From contig MQVO02000002.1 in the NCBI GenBank assembly GCA_001986395.2, positions 868,001 to 932,000 on the forward strand: DNA of 64,000 nucleotides, read 5' to 3'. This DNA is from Irpex lacteus (Eukaryota; Basidiomycota; Agaricomycetes; Polyporales; Irpicaceae). The notes below the pieces were generated by a model. The model saw nothing but the letters and a program-made list of their open reading frames with translations, had not been told where the DNA came from and searched no databases. The position numbers were made by a program, and so were the translations under genes. Shown piece by piece: positions 10,735-22,530 of the stretch (its first letter is position 1; each line of letters starts with the position of its first letter).

Positions 10735-13186
10735 TTATGGGCGAGTGGGTGAAGAATACTCTTGATACAATTTGTCGACGAAGCTATTGTCCGACTGCGG
10801 CCCGGGTAAGTCGCACAAGAATATACACTTATACGAGAACGCTCACATAGATGAGAGATAGCACCTCTTGCACGAACTGTTTGCGAGACAGGTTGCGCGA
10901 TGGGCTTTTAGGATGTGTGGCCAAGGTGGCGAGTAAAGCGTCGTGCGCAGCACCTGCCGTACTTTGAGCAGCGCCGTTAACGCCATTGGCTGATGTCTTG
11001 CCATTGACGGAGGTTTTTCCCTTGCCGTTTGGCGCGGGAGCAGCCTTCGCCTTGGGCGTAGAACCGGGCTCTGTCTGAGACGAAGCGACCGACGATGTGC
11101 TGGCGGATGCACCGAGAGTGACCTGACCCTTCGTAGGATCGTCCCACCCATTCTCAATCTCTGCTCGTTCACGATCTCTATCTGCAGCCTTCTCTTTCTT
11201 GCCCTTCCGCTTTTTCTCCCCCTTCCCCTGTTTCGTCTGCTTTTCCTTGAATATGGATGGATTACTGAGCGCGCGAGTATCTGAGAAGTCAAGCTCGACA
11301 ATGTCAGCATCTGACTGGTCGTTGTCGTTCAGAGGCGGGCGAGGGTAAGGCCACAGCTCGTGGTCAGTAGAGAATGGGATCAATGTTCGTCCCTGAGAGC
11401 TGGGGCGCGCCGGGCTAGCCTGTCCAGAGCCGCTTGGGTTGGCGGTAGGTGCAGCAAGGAAAGGCTGTCCAGACTGAGGCGTATGCACGGGTGAACCTGG
11501 ACCTATCCCCCTCAGACCAGCGCGCGGAGTGACATCACCCTGGACACTCAAGGATGCAGGAAGCGAGCCGTCCACAACCTGATCTGGGTAAGAGAACGAT
11601 GGTACACCGTACGGAGAGCCTCTGGACAAGATAGCAGGATCCATGGCCGCGTCAAGCACTGTGCTGGATGCAGAGAGCCCGCCCTCCGACGCTGCCTCGC
11701 TTTCGCTTAGCTCGTTATCTCCCTCATACCGCTTTGCGCCTGAACGCTGTGAGCTGTTCGAGCTCAAAGCGGCTGAAGATGACCGCGAATCGACAGAAGT
11801 AGGAGAAAGACCCAGAAGGGCTGAGATATTCTGGTTCAGGATTTGAGGTAGCTGCGAGGATTGCGGCTTAGGAGATACGATCTGGATCTCTTCGGGACGT
11901 GGTGGAAGACGTTGCGGAGGAGGTTGCGGAACATTGCCTGATGAACCGTTGATATTGGGTTGTGAGACGGAAGCAAAGATAGAATCAAGAAGAGCAAGAC
12001 CGCGAGTCGCCGCCGGGGGACCGTTCTGAGCCTCAACTAGATTCAATGACGCAGAAGTAGGAGGCATATTGGCATTAGGTAAGCCCGCTTCTTGTCCAGC
12101 GAGGGCGGCGAACCAGCTCTCAACAGAGCGCGATGTGGAAGGTTGTTGTCCAGAAGGGTGTGTTGGCGGTTGTGCTTGTGGTGGTGGCTGTAACTTGGCA
12201 AATAGCATGTCTAGCTCCGATGGCTGACTAGAGGGCATTCCCTGAGCGCGTTCGTAGTTCCTGGGTCCAGCTTGGTTTTGAGGATGAGGTCGGTCTGAAG
12301 GAGGCTGAGCTTGAGTATGAACAGGAGACGAGAAGCGGTCAATATACCTCCGTTTTGCTGCTGAGATACAGGCTGACTGACACGGCTGGGTGGACGACCT
12401 GGCCTTCCCGGAATATACCTGAACTCTTCCGGGTACCTTTGGCCAGCTCTGATATACTGGCGTAAGCTGAGAGGTGCGATTAGAGGGAGAGCGGATTCAG
12501 TGGCTGAAATATCCTACCGCATCATGACATCCTCTAGTGGCTCGTGAGCTTCTTGCTGGAAAGCCCAATAGCCTAATGTGATAGAATTCCCCTGCTTCTT
12601 CCGTTTCTTGGTGGGGTCGGGATCATCAGGTTCCGAGTTGTCGATGGCGAACTCTGCATCGAACGCAGGGCGATACTGGTCAGGGATAGGATAGGGTAGG
12701 TTCATCGCAAGCCTTTTCTCCGTAAACTCCGGGTAGTATCGATACATAAGGTACTTCCCGAATACCTCGAGGTCGTCTTCGGGATATATCCTTTTGACAT
12801 AGTCACCGGTGCCCATCCGATTGAGGATGTAGATACCGTAGATGGGCTCGTCAACGCTGGGTAACAGACATGGGGTCAAATGATAGTTAATCAGCGTATA
12901 ACTGCGACGGAACGTACTGTTCGACGATGAACATACTACCCTCGTACCCTTCCTTCGCCCACTTCTGTGTCCTACCATTATAATTGTACAGGCAGACATG
13001 ACTGAACTGATCAATGATGGAGACTATTGTCGGGTCTCCTCGCTTGAGAACTGTGAGGTTGTTGTTGTATATCGAATCCGATGCGACAGCGATTTGCTTC
13101 CTGAGGAGTGGTGAAGAGGTAGGTGCTCGAGAGATGTTTGGGTTAGATGATACATTGGAGGTTGATCGTGGTCGTCTAGGTGCCAT
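10735..13186 (-). CDS. DCP1: mRNA-decapping enzyme subunit Dcp1
   Basis: Five exons: 13186..12918, 12856..12518, 12466..12348, 12309..10847, 10794..10735; 749 residues. The first two exons encode the EVH1 domain: NLTVLKRGDPTIVSIIDQF, VCLYNYNGRTQKWAKEGYEG, then EPIYGIYILNRMGTGDYVKR. A long Ser/Pro/Gln-rich linker follows. The last junction restores LSRKQFVQEVLSLIYSDN and FVDKLYQEYSSP, matching the conserved C-terminal segment of fungal and metazoan Dcp1. Dcp1 binds Dcp2 and activates removal of the 5' cap in P-bodies. The third intron is only 38 bases (12310..12347) and is forced by the frame shift between exons, so it is the least certain join. It is divergent from the gene at 13411. Confidence 0.9.
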
Positions 13187-13410
13187 TATACATGTACAGC
13201 GCTGAGAATAGAGACAAGCTCAGAGTCGAAGAAAGGTGGAAAGCGTCGTGGTGGTCGAGGTCGAACGTTGAGCGGCGGCGACCTCACAGTGGTTCAAGGC
13301 CTGGTCACGTGCTATAGATGTCCTAAAATGGAAGTCTATCCCGTGATCTCTATCGTCCACCTTGAAGCTGAGGCCTGGAGAGCAGAGCAGTTTACAGCCA
13401 CCAGCTCGCC
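13187..13410. promoter_or_regulatory. bidirectional promoter, DCP1 / 13411 gene
   Basis: Only 224 bases separate the two start codons. A CACGTG palindrome lies near 13305, a typical bHLH/Cbf1-type binding site. No TATA box is obvious. Confidence 0.4.
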
Positions 13411-13997
13411 ATGCCTCTGCCTCCGACTCTCGCGTCTCGATTACCCACGAAGGAGGCTCTGCAGGCTGTCAGAAATGTTATCCAGAGCCAGACAAAACCT
13501 GTCAAGACACAGGATCTGTACAAGCAGGTACTGAAGGACCCAAACGGGGGCAGCGCGGTACGGTCTATGAGGTGTGTGTTCATGCTAATTAAAGCAATGG
13601 CTGTCTCATTCATGATTGCAGGTATATGAAACATGTCTTGCTACCGACGTTGGCCGGTCAACAAGTGGTCCAGCAGATTCACGTCAAACCTACCATCGCG
13701 GCTGACGAAAAGGCTCACACAATGGCAAAGATGAGCAAGTCACAACGACAGTCGAACTCTGTGAAGACGGCCCTTCACGGTTATTTTGGCTGGGTCGTGA
13801 GAGAGCCCCAACCTGCGCCGAAACCGAAGCCACGTAGAGAACCTTTTGGTACAGTAGTAGGCGTGGGGGAGGACTGGGGGCATCTTAATAGGAGAAGGCG
13901 AAGGTCGAGGGCGGAGAAGGTACAGAGAGATGTAGAGTGGTTGAAGGAGCTGGAGGCCGTTCGGCGGAACACGACCACGACTTCTTCGACTTTGTGA
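13411..13997 (+). CDS. hypothetical small basic protein
   Basis: Exons 13411..13571 and 13622..13997 with a 50-base intron give 178 residues, reading RSMRYMKHVLLPTL across the junction. Visible features: LPTKEALQAVRNVIQSQTKP near the N-terminus, an internal TALHGYFGWVVRE segment, a Pro/Lys patch (PKPKPRREP) and an Arg-rich stretch (NRRRRRSR) near the end. The composition would suit a small RNA-binding or mitochondrial ribosomal protein, and its neighbours include mitochondrial uL16, but I do not recognise the family. It ends 200 bases from the convergent uL16 gene. Confidence 0.7.
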
Positions 13998-14194
13998 CCC
14001 CATATTGCATCCACATTACAGCTCATTAATGAACACACTCCATCATCTTCCGTACATTCAGAGCGACGCAGAAGTCAAAACACTACGTGTGTACTGGAAA
14101 CTCGAGGATATACTAGACGGCCATAATAATCTATATTCATTCGCGGCATTGGCACGGTCGATATGCATGTCCTCGGCCTCTCCAACATTCCAAG

Positions 14195-14985
14195 CTATGA
14201 GGCCTCGGCTGACACTTGAGCAGATGTGTCTTTCGCAGGCTCCAGAAGCAGACGGCCTAGCCGAGGAGGAGCAGCTTTGTCGATAAATTCCATCGCGGTG
14301 GGCAGTTTTACCACAGCAAGACGCAATGCTTTGCAATGCGAATGAGCTTGTATAAAGTGGATACGCTTAGAGTACACACCTTCCCTAGCCAGCTCTTCAC
14401 GAATAGGTACACCACCAAGTTCGAATATCACTCGGCCGGTAGATACACTGTAACGAAGTTGAATGACGGCCTCACGGAGAATTACGAAGAAGGCTCACCG
14501 AGTTGCCCAGAATTCGAATGCACCTTTACCCTTACCCATACGAGTCTCATTGCCCTGTTTCAAGGTGGTCAACTACCTGACACTTTTGCTTCAAATAGAA
14601 AGCTCTGCACCTTCTGGCACACGGGGATGTCAGGAAACACTCTCATGTACACCTTCGCACCCTTGATAGTCTTTATCTTCCTCTTTATTGCGTCCTCGGC
14701 ACTGGTAAGCTGCTTCGCCGTCAGACGTACGCCGTTGCCCTTGATTCGGATGCCCCATTCGCCAAACGCCAACGTCGTTCCCTTCGTCGACCCGCCGATT
14801 GGTACTGGGATGATGCCCTTGTGACGTTTAATGTAGTCGACACGCTTTGGTGCGAGTTGTGAGCGAAATCGGGCGAAAGTGAGAGGTAGTTGGGTGCTAT
14901 TGAGCGGTTGCGACTGTCTGGATAATAGTGACGACGGTGGTCGACATGCTGAAAGCAATGAGCGTGTTGAGTTGAAGGAAAACAT
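14195..14985 (-). CDS. MRPL16: mitochondrial large-subunit ribosomal protein uL16m
   Basis: Four exons: 14985..14611, 14554..14499, 14447..14380, 14328..14195; 210 residues. A Ser/Arg-rich leader ([19 protein letters not shown]) fits mitochondrial import. The core reads [19 protein letters not shown], then across the first junction [19 protein letters not shown], then [11 protein letters not shown], then [18 protein letters not shown], all hallmark uL16 blocks. Bacterial uL16 sits by the peptidyl-transferase centre and tRNA acceptor arm. The third intron (14329..14379) is 51 bases and stop-free, so a naive translation would insert 17 extra residues into the conserved helix; the family alignment shows it must be removed. 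Divergent from PRP3. Confidence 0.93.
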
Positions 14986-15230
14986 AGTGGCGGCGAGCAG
15001 AAAAGGTAGAAGCTGGTCCAGGGTAATTATCCGCGCGTGTGAGTAAGTGAGACTCTGTATTCATTTGTTGAAACGTAAGTAAGACTTTCTTATCCATTCA
15101 TCAAGAAGTAAGTAAGCTATTCTAAGCTCATTACAACACGTCTCGCATCAATCGCGCCTTGTCCTTCAACGACCACTCACGACCGCGCAAGGCACCTCGC
15201 TTCTTCGCTAATTCCTGTCTGTAAGCAATT
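14986..15230. promoter_or_regulatory. bidirectional promoter, MRPL16 / PRP3
   Basis: 245 bases between two divergent start codons. Pyrimidine-rich segment before the PRP3 ATG; no TATA box seen, as expected for housekeeping genes. Confidence 0.4.
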
Positions 15231-17594
15231 ATGAGCGACAGGAAGCGAGCATTCGAAGGAAATGGCGACTCCGCCAGCGGGGTAGCCAAGAAACTGAAAA
15301 GGTTCGTAGTGTCTACCCGCTACATGCCACCACAACTCATGTACGTTTCGTCACTTCTGCAGCGATGCCGTGAGTGCTGTTCCATATATTCTATGTGCTT
15401 AAGGTGAATACGACTTCTCACATACGTTTATGTTTTGCTATAACCACACTATACTATCCAGACGTCGACCAACGGGCCCCCTGCGTTGAATGTGAGCATC
15501 CCAATGGTCTTCGCCTCTGCCACTTAACTTACAAGTGCATTTTTAGGCAACCGCAGATCTTATAGCCCAGAAACGTGCAGAAATTGCGGCTAAGATAGCT
15601 GCTATGAAGAAGGGCGCCCCTGCTTCCGTCGCACCAACTCCAAGTCCTGCACCCACACCGCCTATCCCAAGTGCTGCTACTTCACAATCCGGCTCCCCGG
15701 CTCCTGTAGATGACCTCGCCCGAAGGGTCGCTGAAGCCAAGCGTCGCGTTGCAGAGGCACAAAGCAAGCTGGCGGTGAAGGATAACCCCTACATGGTGCG
15801 TCTTGCTGTGATGCTGAGTGGATGTATCTCTGATATTGTGTCGCAGAGCATGCCCCAAGTAGGAAAGAAAAGCAAGCCTGCTGAGCCGGCCCAACAAGGT
15901 GCTGGTTTGAAGATGGCTGCTCACCCGCTCTTGCTGGACAATACTCCTACTGCCCCACAATCCAAAAAGGACCGGTACAAGCCCATGCAGCCGAAGTTTG
16001 CCTCTATCAAGGTATGATTACTGGTTTATTCCCATCTCAATACAGTATAGCCTGACCTCTTCGTTCTCATAGGCAAACGCTCGCAATGCCCCTACGCCCC
16101 CACCAGCGCCCACGCCCATCATCCCTGTCGAGGTCAAGGCGAATCCTTACGCCTCGGGTTCCGCTACTCCCGATAGCGGGTTCGAAGGAGCTCCCAGGGA
16201 GCGAGTTGGCCGGTCCTTCAGATTCAATCCAAAGGGCAAATACGTTCAGATCGGCAACCAGATTCGTCAAGAAGCTCAGTTAGAGCAGTTGAAGCAAAGA
16301 ATTGCGGAAAGCGCCAAGAAGGCTGGGTTGGACACTGAGTTTGAGACATTGGAGAAGAATATCCGCGTGAGTCTCCCGAATATGCCATGATTGTGCTACT
16401 TATTCAGCTGTGTTGTGTTTTAGAGGGGCGCTCCACCCGATGCTGAGTGGTGGGACGCAGCTTTGCTACCTAACAAGACGTACGATGATCTGGCCAATGG
16501 TATAGAGAACATGAATATCAGGAACAATGGTTCACCGATAACGATCTATATTCAACACCCTATTCCCATTCCTGCACCCGGCGACAAGAACAAGATTGCT
16601 TTGAAACCGCTCAAGTTGACTAAAAAGGTTCGTCTATACTTCAGCAGCCGGAGATTGGTATTAAATATGTGTTATATCTATAGGAGCAGAAGAAGTTACG
16701 CAAACAGAGGCGGCAAGCCGAGCTGCAAGACAAGAGAGATCGAATCAGGATGGGCCTTATTCCCCCAGACCCGCCCAAGGGTAAGCCAATATATCATTCA
16801 TCAATGATGCTGTACAACTGACGTTCCCCGCTTATTAGTTCGTTTGGCGAACCTCATGAAGGTTTTGACTTCGGATGCCGTCCAAGACCCAACGCGAGTG
16901 GAAGCCCGTGTTCGTCGCGAAGTAGCTATGCGCAAGCATGGGCACGAGAAGATGAATGCCGAGCGAAAGCTCACAGACGAGCAACGAAAGGAGAAACTGG
17001 AGGCGAAGAAGGTCGAGGAAGAGAAGAAGGGCATCTATGGCGCCGTCTTCAAGTATGTCTTCATAATCTCATTTGTCTGTGCATTCGCTAATGCTACCTA
17101 CTATCAGGGTCAAGACTCTTTCAGACCCCGCTCACAGGTTCAAGGTTCGCAAGAACGCCGAGCAGCGCAACCTCACCGGCGTGTGTATCTTCAATCCTGG
17201 GTTCAGCATGGTCTACGTCGAAGGAGCGCCGAAATTTATCAAAGAGTACAAGCGCTTGATGTTACACCGAATCGCATGGACCGAAGCGGCTCGCGAGCGA
17301 GGTGGTTCCGATGTAGAGTTGGAGGCAGGTGATGAAGGAGAAGGTGGTGCACAGGACAAAGGCAAAGGAAAGGCTGTGGAGAAGGAGAAGGACGATGAAA
17401 GTGGACAGGTCTCGCTTGAGGATAATCAGTGCTGGTTGATATGGGAGGGTCAGCTTCGCGACAGGGCGTTCAGCAACTTCAAACCCAAGAGCTGCCCCAC
17501 CGATAATGCTGCGAAAGAAGTGTTGGGATTGAAGTTGGCCGGTTATTGGGACCAGGCTAAGAATTGGAAACCGGAGGAAGAAGAGTTGTTCTAA
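15231..17594 (+). CDS. PRP3: U4/U6 small nuclear ribonucleoprotein Prp3
   Basis: Ten exons: 15231..15301, 15363..15369, 15462..15491, 15547..15795, 15847..16011, 16073..16366, 16424..16627, 16684..16780, 16839..17052, 17108..17594; 605 residues. Conserved Prp3 blocks appear in order: GKYVQIGNQIRQEAQLEQL, PPDAEWWDAALLPNKTYDD, YIQHPIPIPAPGD, EQKKLRKQRRQAELQDKRDR, MGLIPPDPPKVRLANLMKVL, AVQDPTRVEARVR, and the C-terminal domain with CWLIWEGQLRDRAF and KSCPTDNAAKEVLG. Prp3 contacts the U4/U6 duplex and U6 3' end in the tri-snRNP. The second exon is a 7-base microexon needed to keep frame, and the intron at 15796..15846 is 51 bases and stop-free. The N-terminal 60 residues are less conserved and the least certain part. 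Confidence 0.93.
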
Positions 17595-17853
17595 TTCACC
17601 AGTCAACCCACGCCTTTTTTTCGTTGGCATGTCACCTTTCTTTGCAACTATCTTTCATTGTCCATTCGTGTTGTATCACATCTGGAGAAGCGGCGGCGTC
17701 CTGAGTCATGCTACGGCGATATCTATAGCACCATATGTGCATTGCAGTCGCACAATATAGACGAGATTTAGGCACGGGTTCCCCTGTGATCTCTTTTGGA
17801 GCAACGTACCTGCGAAGACACTGTAAGGCTCCTTGCTGGAGCCAGAAGCTGTG

Positions 17854-17865
17854 AAAAAGAAAAAA
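17854..17865 (-). terminator. RNA polymerase III terminator of tRNA-Asp
   Basis: Minus strand reads T6, C, T5 starting four bases after the mature 3' end. Confidence 0.75.
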
Positions 17866-17868
17866 GCA

Positions 17869-17952
17869 CTCCCTGGCGGGGAGTCGAACCCCGCTTTCGC
17901 GCGTACTTCAGAAAGTGACAGGCGCGTGTACTAACCGATATACTACCAGGGA
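17869..17952 (-). tRNA. tRNA-Asp (GTC) with a 12-base intron
   Basis: Seven-base acceptor stem TCCCTGG pairs with CCAGGGA; discriminator G. The T arm is GCGGGGTTCGACTCCCCGC. The anticodon stem CGCGC/GCGCG encloses loop C-T-GTC-A-C, with anticodon GTC at 17919..17917. Twelve extra bases (17915..17904) interrupt the loop right after position 37, the canonical nuclear tRNA intron site. A T6-C-T5 pol III terminator follows on the same strand (17865..17854). Confidence 0.93.
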
Positions 17953-20900
17953 ATATAATTTTACAGAAGTCGGACATTTACATCCGGATCCCAAGCTACA
18001 ACGTACTTTGTACTAGGCAACCCCGGCAGCAGCACTTCTGTGAAGGAGGTAGCAGATGGAAAATACTGGAGGTAGAACATCTATATATAAACTTGACTAA
18101 CGAGACTACAGGCCGCCTTCCTTTAAGCTTGAATCGTGGTAAAATCCCAGGTGTTCGAACCATGTACCTCGAAGACGACATGTACGTTTCGAGTTGCAGA
18201 GATCACTTCCGGACATTCATAAAGTGCTAGCCAGATACGGCTGTCCATAGTTGCGAAGGTTTGCATAAAATGCAAGTTGCGATGTCCATGCGTGAGCTTA
18301 AAGCCACACACGGGTAATGATATATGAGTCGGGCATCCGAGATAGGACAGGACGCAGCCTCAGATATTCCGGAAGTGGCCGTATTTTGAGTTTAAGGGAA
18401 GGCCTTCACAGGATATGGCATAAGTCTGGGGCAAGGTGCATAGGTATAACACTGCGTAAAGGAACGAAGTGACGACATGCTTAGACACTTCATAGCCTCA
18501 AAGTTGGCGGTCACAGTTTGGACTGTCGCTTTGTGTGTCAAACACAATATCCTATTAGAGCTTCATGAGTATCAGTGGGAGATGCAATATATAGGCCTAT
18601 GTGATGCTTACATTCTGATACAGCTATCATTGCCAGAATGGTGGAAACTGATACACATCTAGTAGGTGATGTGCCTTGCCAGCCTGAGGTTGCCGAGCCA
18701 TGGTCAACTTGCAGTACTATCTCCATTAGTTAGGTCATGGACGCGTATGCAGAATATCCTGATGTCAGAGCTCATCGCAGCGTCTATATTATGTTTCCCA
18801 CTATGAGTGTTATCTGCCCTGAGCAGTACTGTTTAGGTGCAGCCTGCGATGCTCCCTGCAAGTGCGAGAATATTCACCGTTTATTCGCAGCTCTCAAGCA
18901 GATATACACAAGTAGCATACTGCTTCGAGTACGTAGAAGCCATCCTGGTCGAACGCACTCAGTAAACTCATGCAGGAACATTAGGGATACGCATCATGTA
19001 TCAATGCTCAGCCCACGATAGTGTTTCTGACCTAAGTATAGCAGCCTCCTCATCAGATATTGTGACAGAGTTTGACTCATTGAGACTTGCTCACAGGAAG
19101 AAGTTAGAAGATATGAAGTTTCAAAGCGCATCCGGTATTTGCAACCTCCGGAGTAATAGCAGTTGCAGAACACCATGAGCATCTTGCCCACCACCCTGTG
19201 AACCTACTGATACTGCGGTGAGCAGGCATGGGTATGATGCAGTGGCAACAAACTGAGACAGCCACGAGGCGACCGACGCGTGCGGCTACGAAAGGTGTGG
19301 TACACTCCCCGAGACAAACGAAAAGGAGAACGCTCGTGTCCTTGGATCACTGATTATCTGAAATCCCCCTGTAAATGATTAGATCTAGGTGGAAACCTGA
19401 CATGGGCAGATGAGCATACACACGAATTAATGCTGTTGTTGTGTTCTCCCGTAGGTGAGTTACCGAGCTTTGACAGTGCAAGTCCATACTTACTAGCAGC
19501 AGTTGACGTTGACGGCTGCCGAGTGCTCCAGTGCTTGCCGTCACCGTTTCTACACAAGGAGCGTGTTAACCTTCGGGCAGCATGTTCCTGGCTGTTCGAG
19601 GTCAGTTTGGACAGAGAAGTGGCTATGACGAACACCAGACAGCTAAGTGGAACTTAAATCAGTATCGTTTTGTGAATATCGGGTGACCGCTGACTGGGAT
19701 TCTTACCAAAAAAATGTCTCTCGCTTTTGACCGCAGAGTAGTCTATTCGTTACAACAGACGACGGACGTGTGCGTCTTCGGTCTCTCAGAACCTAAAGTT
19801 CTCCCCGACACATAGCCCTAGGCCAACACCGAGGCGGGAATGGATTATGGCGTACAAACCGGCTGCATTATTCCGTCAGCCGCTACAGCCTGAAATTCCA
19901 ATCCATTGCAGAGAAATAGGCTATATAGGGAGTGAGTCCCAGGAGAAATTCGTTCAGCTCATTTGTCAGTTTGTCGGTGAAACCGGCACATACCTGATAC
20001 CCTCAAGACTGCCTCCATGCAAGTTGGGCATGCTCCGAGTGAACAGACATCTTGCACGGCCAAGGAGCACAAAATGCCAATACCCCATCAAATTGAACGG
20101 TTGAAAACTATCCTTCATCACACTGGCAGCTACTATTACCTATGCCACGGATGGATGATTGACAGTTGCGAACAGTAAAGGGCATGTTGGGGATTTTTGT
20201 CGTGATCATGATTAATCATCACGGTTCCTGTAGAACTGTATCATTTTTTTTCGTAAAACAAATGTTAGTCTGAAGCCAGCGAAAAGAACTCTCAGAAAGT
20301 AATCCGACTGTTCGCTGATAGGCGGTTTTGGTACTTGGAAAGAGTAATGCACGTCTTCCGGATGCTTACGAAATTGTGTCATCAACTGAACGATCAGTCT
20401 CTTGAGACTGCTGCGTGGACTCCCATTCCATAGTACTTATATCACTGAAATTCTTTACTTGAGTACTCGAGATATGTATGTATCACGACGTCACGGTCAG
20501 GGCGAAACGTACATTCTCGGTTGCTTCCGACAGATGCGACGCGGCAGCACCTCAGTACAAGCTCTCTTTAGAGGAGGATCCACTTGCATGATTGTGTCAT
20601 TGTCTATGTAGTGATACATGCGTGAAATACCCAAAGGTGTCTTTGAGTATCTCACTGATTGCAGAACCTCACTAAAGCATATGAGTCAGCCAGATCATTC
20701 TATCCTAGGACGATGCACGCTATAGCTATGCCCCACCTATGCTTGTGGTGATAACAATGCTGTGGTCTTCGAGAAGGCATGTATGCCGTTCATCTCTATT
20801 CGCGGTAAAGAAAGTTGCGAGACAAGGCACCGTGCGCTAACTTGCTGTCGGTACAGCTCGGTACCCGCCTCCAGCACAGCCGCCTCATCATGATAGCGCT

Positions 20901-21775
20901 CGATCGTACGCTACTATAACCTCTGCCATTACTGTAATCTTCACCATGAACTTCACGAGGACAGCACAACATGCAGGAAACATGACGCGCCAGTGGAAGA
21001 TCCTAGACGCATCATGAGCAAGTGTCCATGAACGTTTTGATGGCTTGCATGTCAATGCACCATGGACCCTCAGACTCGGACGTGCACGCCTTCTAGATAT
21101 TTATGATTCTTTTGCGGGTATGGTACGTCTCGGGGTCCCATCTCGCTGACATGGATGGAATCGGGAAATACAGGTCAAGTTGAGTTTGTGATCATTGCGT
21201 AGTGGCCCGGCCCTTTGATGGAGATGCCTCCATGAACAGCAGTTAACTCGGGGACGTGTGCTCACCCGTGTCACCTTCTCCCGGGATAGTTACTGCTATC
21301 CAAATTCATCTGGTATGTCCTGAAGATGTATGTTACGTAGTCACGAAATTGAACTGAGTCATACGTACAGGCATGTGCAGTTCTGAGACTGCTGCGGGGC
21401 CACATAATATCGAGGTGTCACAGACCCAAATATCACGCCTCAGAATCGTGGTGTCATAGTGCGCTCGTGGACCGCCCTTCTGTCACTTACAGGCACTTGT
21501 AATGGGGAATGGCGAAGACGACAGTCACTTTGTCACGTTTTACGCTGCTCACGGCGAACGAGGCGGCGGCGTGTATCAATGTCCAAGTCCTCCTCGCTCA
21601 TATCTACTAGCCCTCAATATACCTCGTACTGCCATGCTCAACAGCATATATACTTGCCGCCTCCTGCTACTTTTCCCCTTCACCGTTGCTGCATTGAGTA
21701 TTCTGATCTCACATAACCGACCATCCATACCTTGCGCACTATCTCAACAAGTCATAACAGGATTACTCGCCCAGA
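17953..21775. other. 3.8 kb gene-poor region
   Basis: Short open frames only, none with a recognisable motif or convincing splice partners. Base composition is visibly more A+T-rich than the flanking genes. No terminal inverted repeats, long terminal repeats, reverse transcriptase or transposase motifs were found. It may be decayed sequence, or hold non-coding transcripts I cannot see. Confidence 0.45.
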
Positions 21776-22530
21776 ATGGCCAAGCGAGTGCACTTTGCTG
21801 AGCCTACGCGAACCCCATCGCCATCATTTAGCACCGGCACCTCTTCATTGGACTCGTCAGTACCCAGAACCCCTCTTTCCCCTCCTCAGCAAGCGCTTCC
21901 CTCTGAGGTATGTAAATCCGAGTCGTAACATCTATGTACTTGCTCACGCTCATTGACTCGCAGTCATCGTACAAACCATTCCCTCCACCGCCCGTGGGTC
22001 TACAAATACACCCCCTACTTGCTTCATCTTCTCATGCGGGCTTGTCTCAACGGCCATTCGTATGGGACTTGCGCGATCTCCCTTCCAACATTGTGTCCTG
22101 CGAGTTATCACACGACTCAGCTTACCCTATTCCCGCGGCCTCTCTCGCCATTGCAGCTATCACGCCTCCCACCGACCACGTGGAGATACACTGTATGCAG
22201 CTGCCATGGAAGCTCACGGTGACTCCTTCGCAACGGTTCAAAAACATACATGTTACCGTAGGCGATGTCATGAGCGAGCTATATAATGTCTTGAGGCTAC
22301 AAATCTCGCAGGAGGAGTTCAAAACGGCGTGTCGAGGCAATCTAGAATATCAGAAGACCATCGAGGCCGCATTTGAGCGTCGAGTCGTTTGGTCGCAGTC
22401 ACCAACCGAGGAGAGGAGCAAAGGTATCAGAAGAATCGATGTACTTGGTGACTGTACTATCTTTGCCGGCTTCGACGTTGTCGCCGGGAGCACAAACAGT
22501 CTCATGCTACTCGTCCGTCCACAAGACTAA
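21776..22530 (+). CDS. DUF6699-domain protein, copy 1
   Basis: Exons 21776..21907 and 21964..22530, 232 residues. After a Ser/Pro-rich N-terminus the DUF6699 pattern follows: GLQIHPLLASS, PFVWDLRDLPS, MQLPWKLTVTPS, ITVGDV-like HVTVGDVMSELYNVLRLQIS, then RRIDVLGDCTIFAGFDV. DUF6699 is a domain greatly expanded in Agaricomycetes; no biochemical activity is known to me. The N-terminus MAKRVHFAEPTRTPSPS contains KRVHF, which fits the RVxF docking motif for protein phosphatase 1, but this short match could be chance. A second member lies 2.4 kb downstream on the same strand with an intron at an equivalent place near the N-terminus. Confidence 0.85.
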
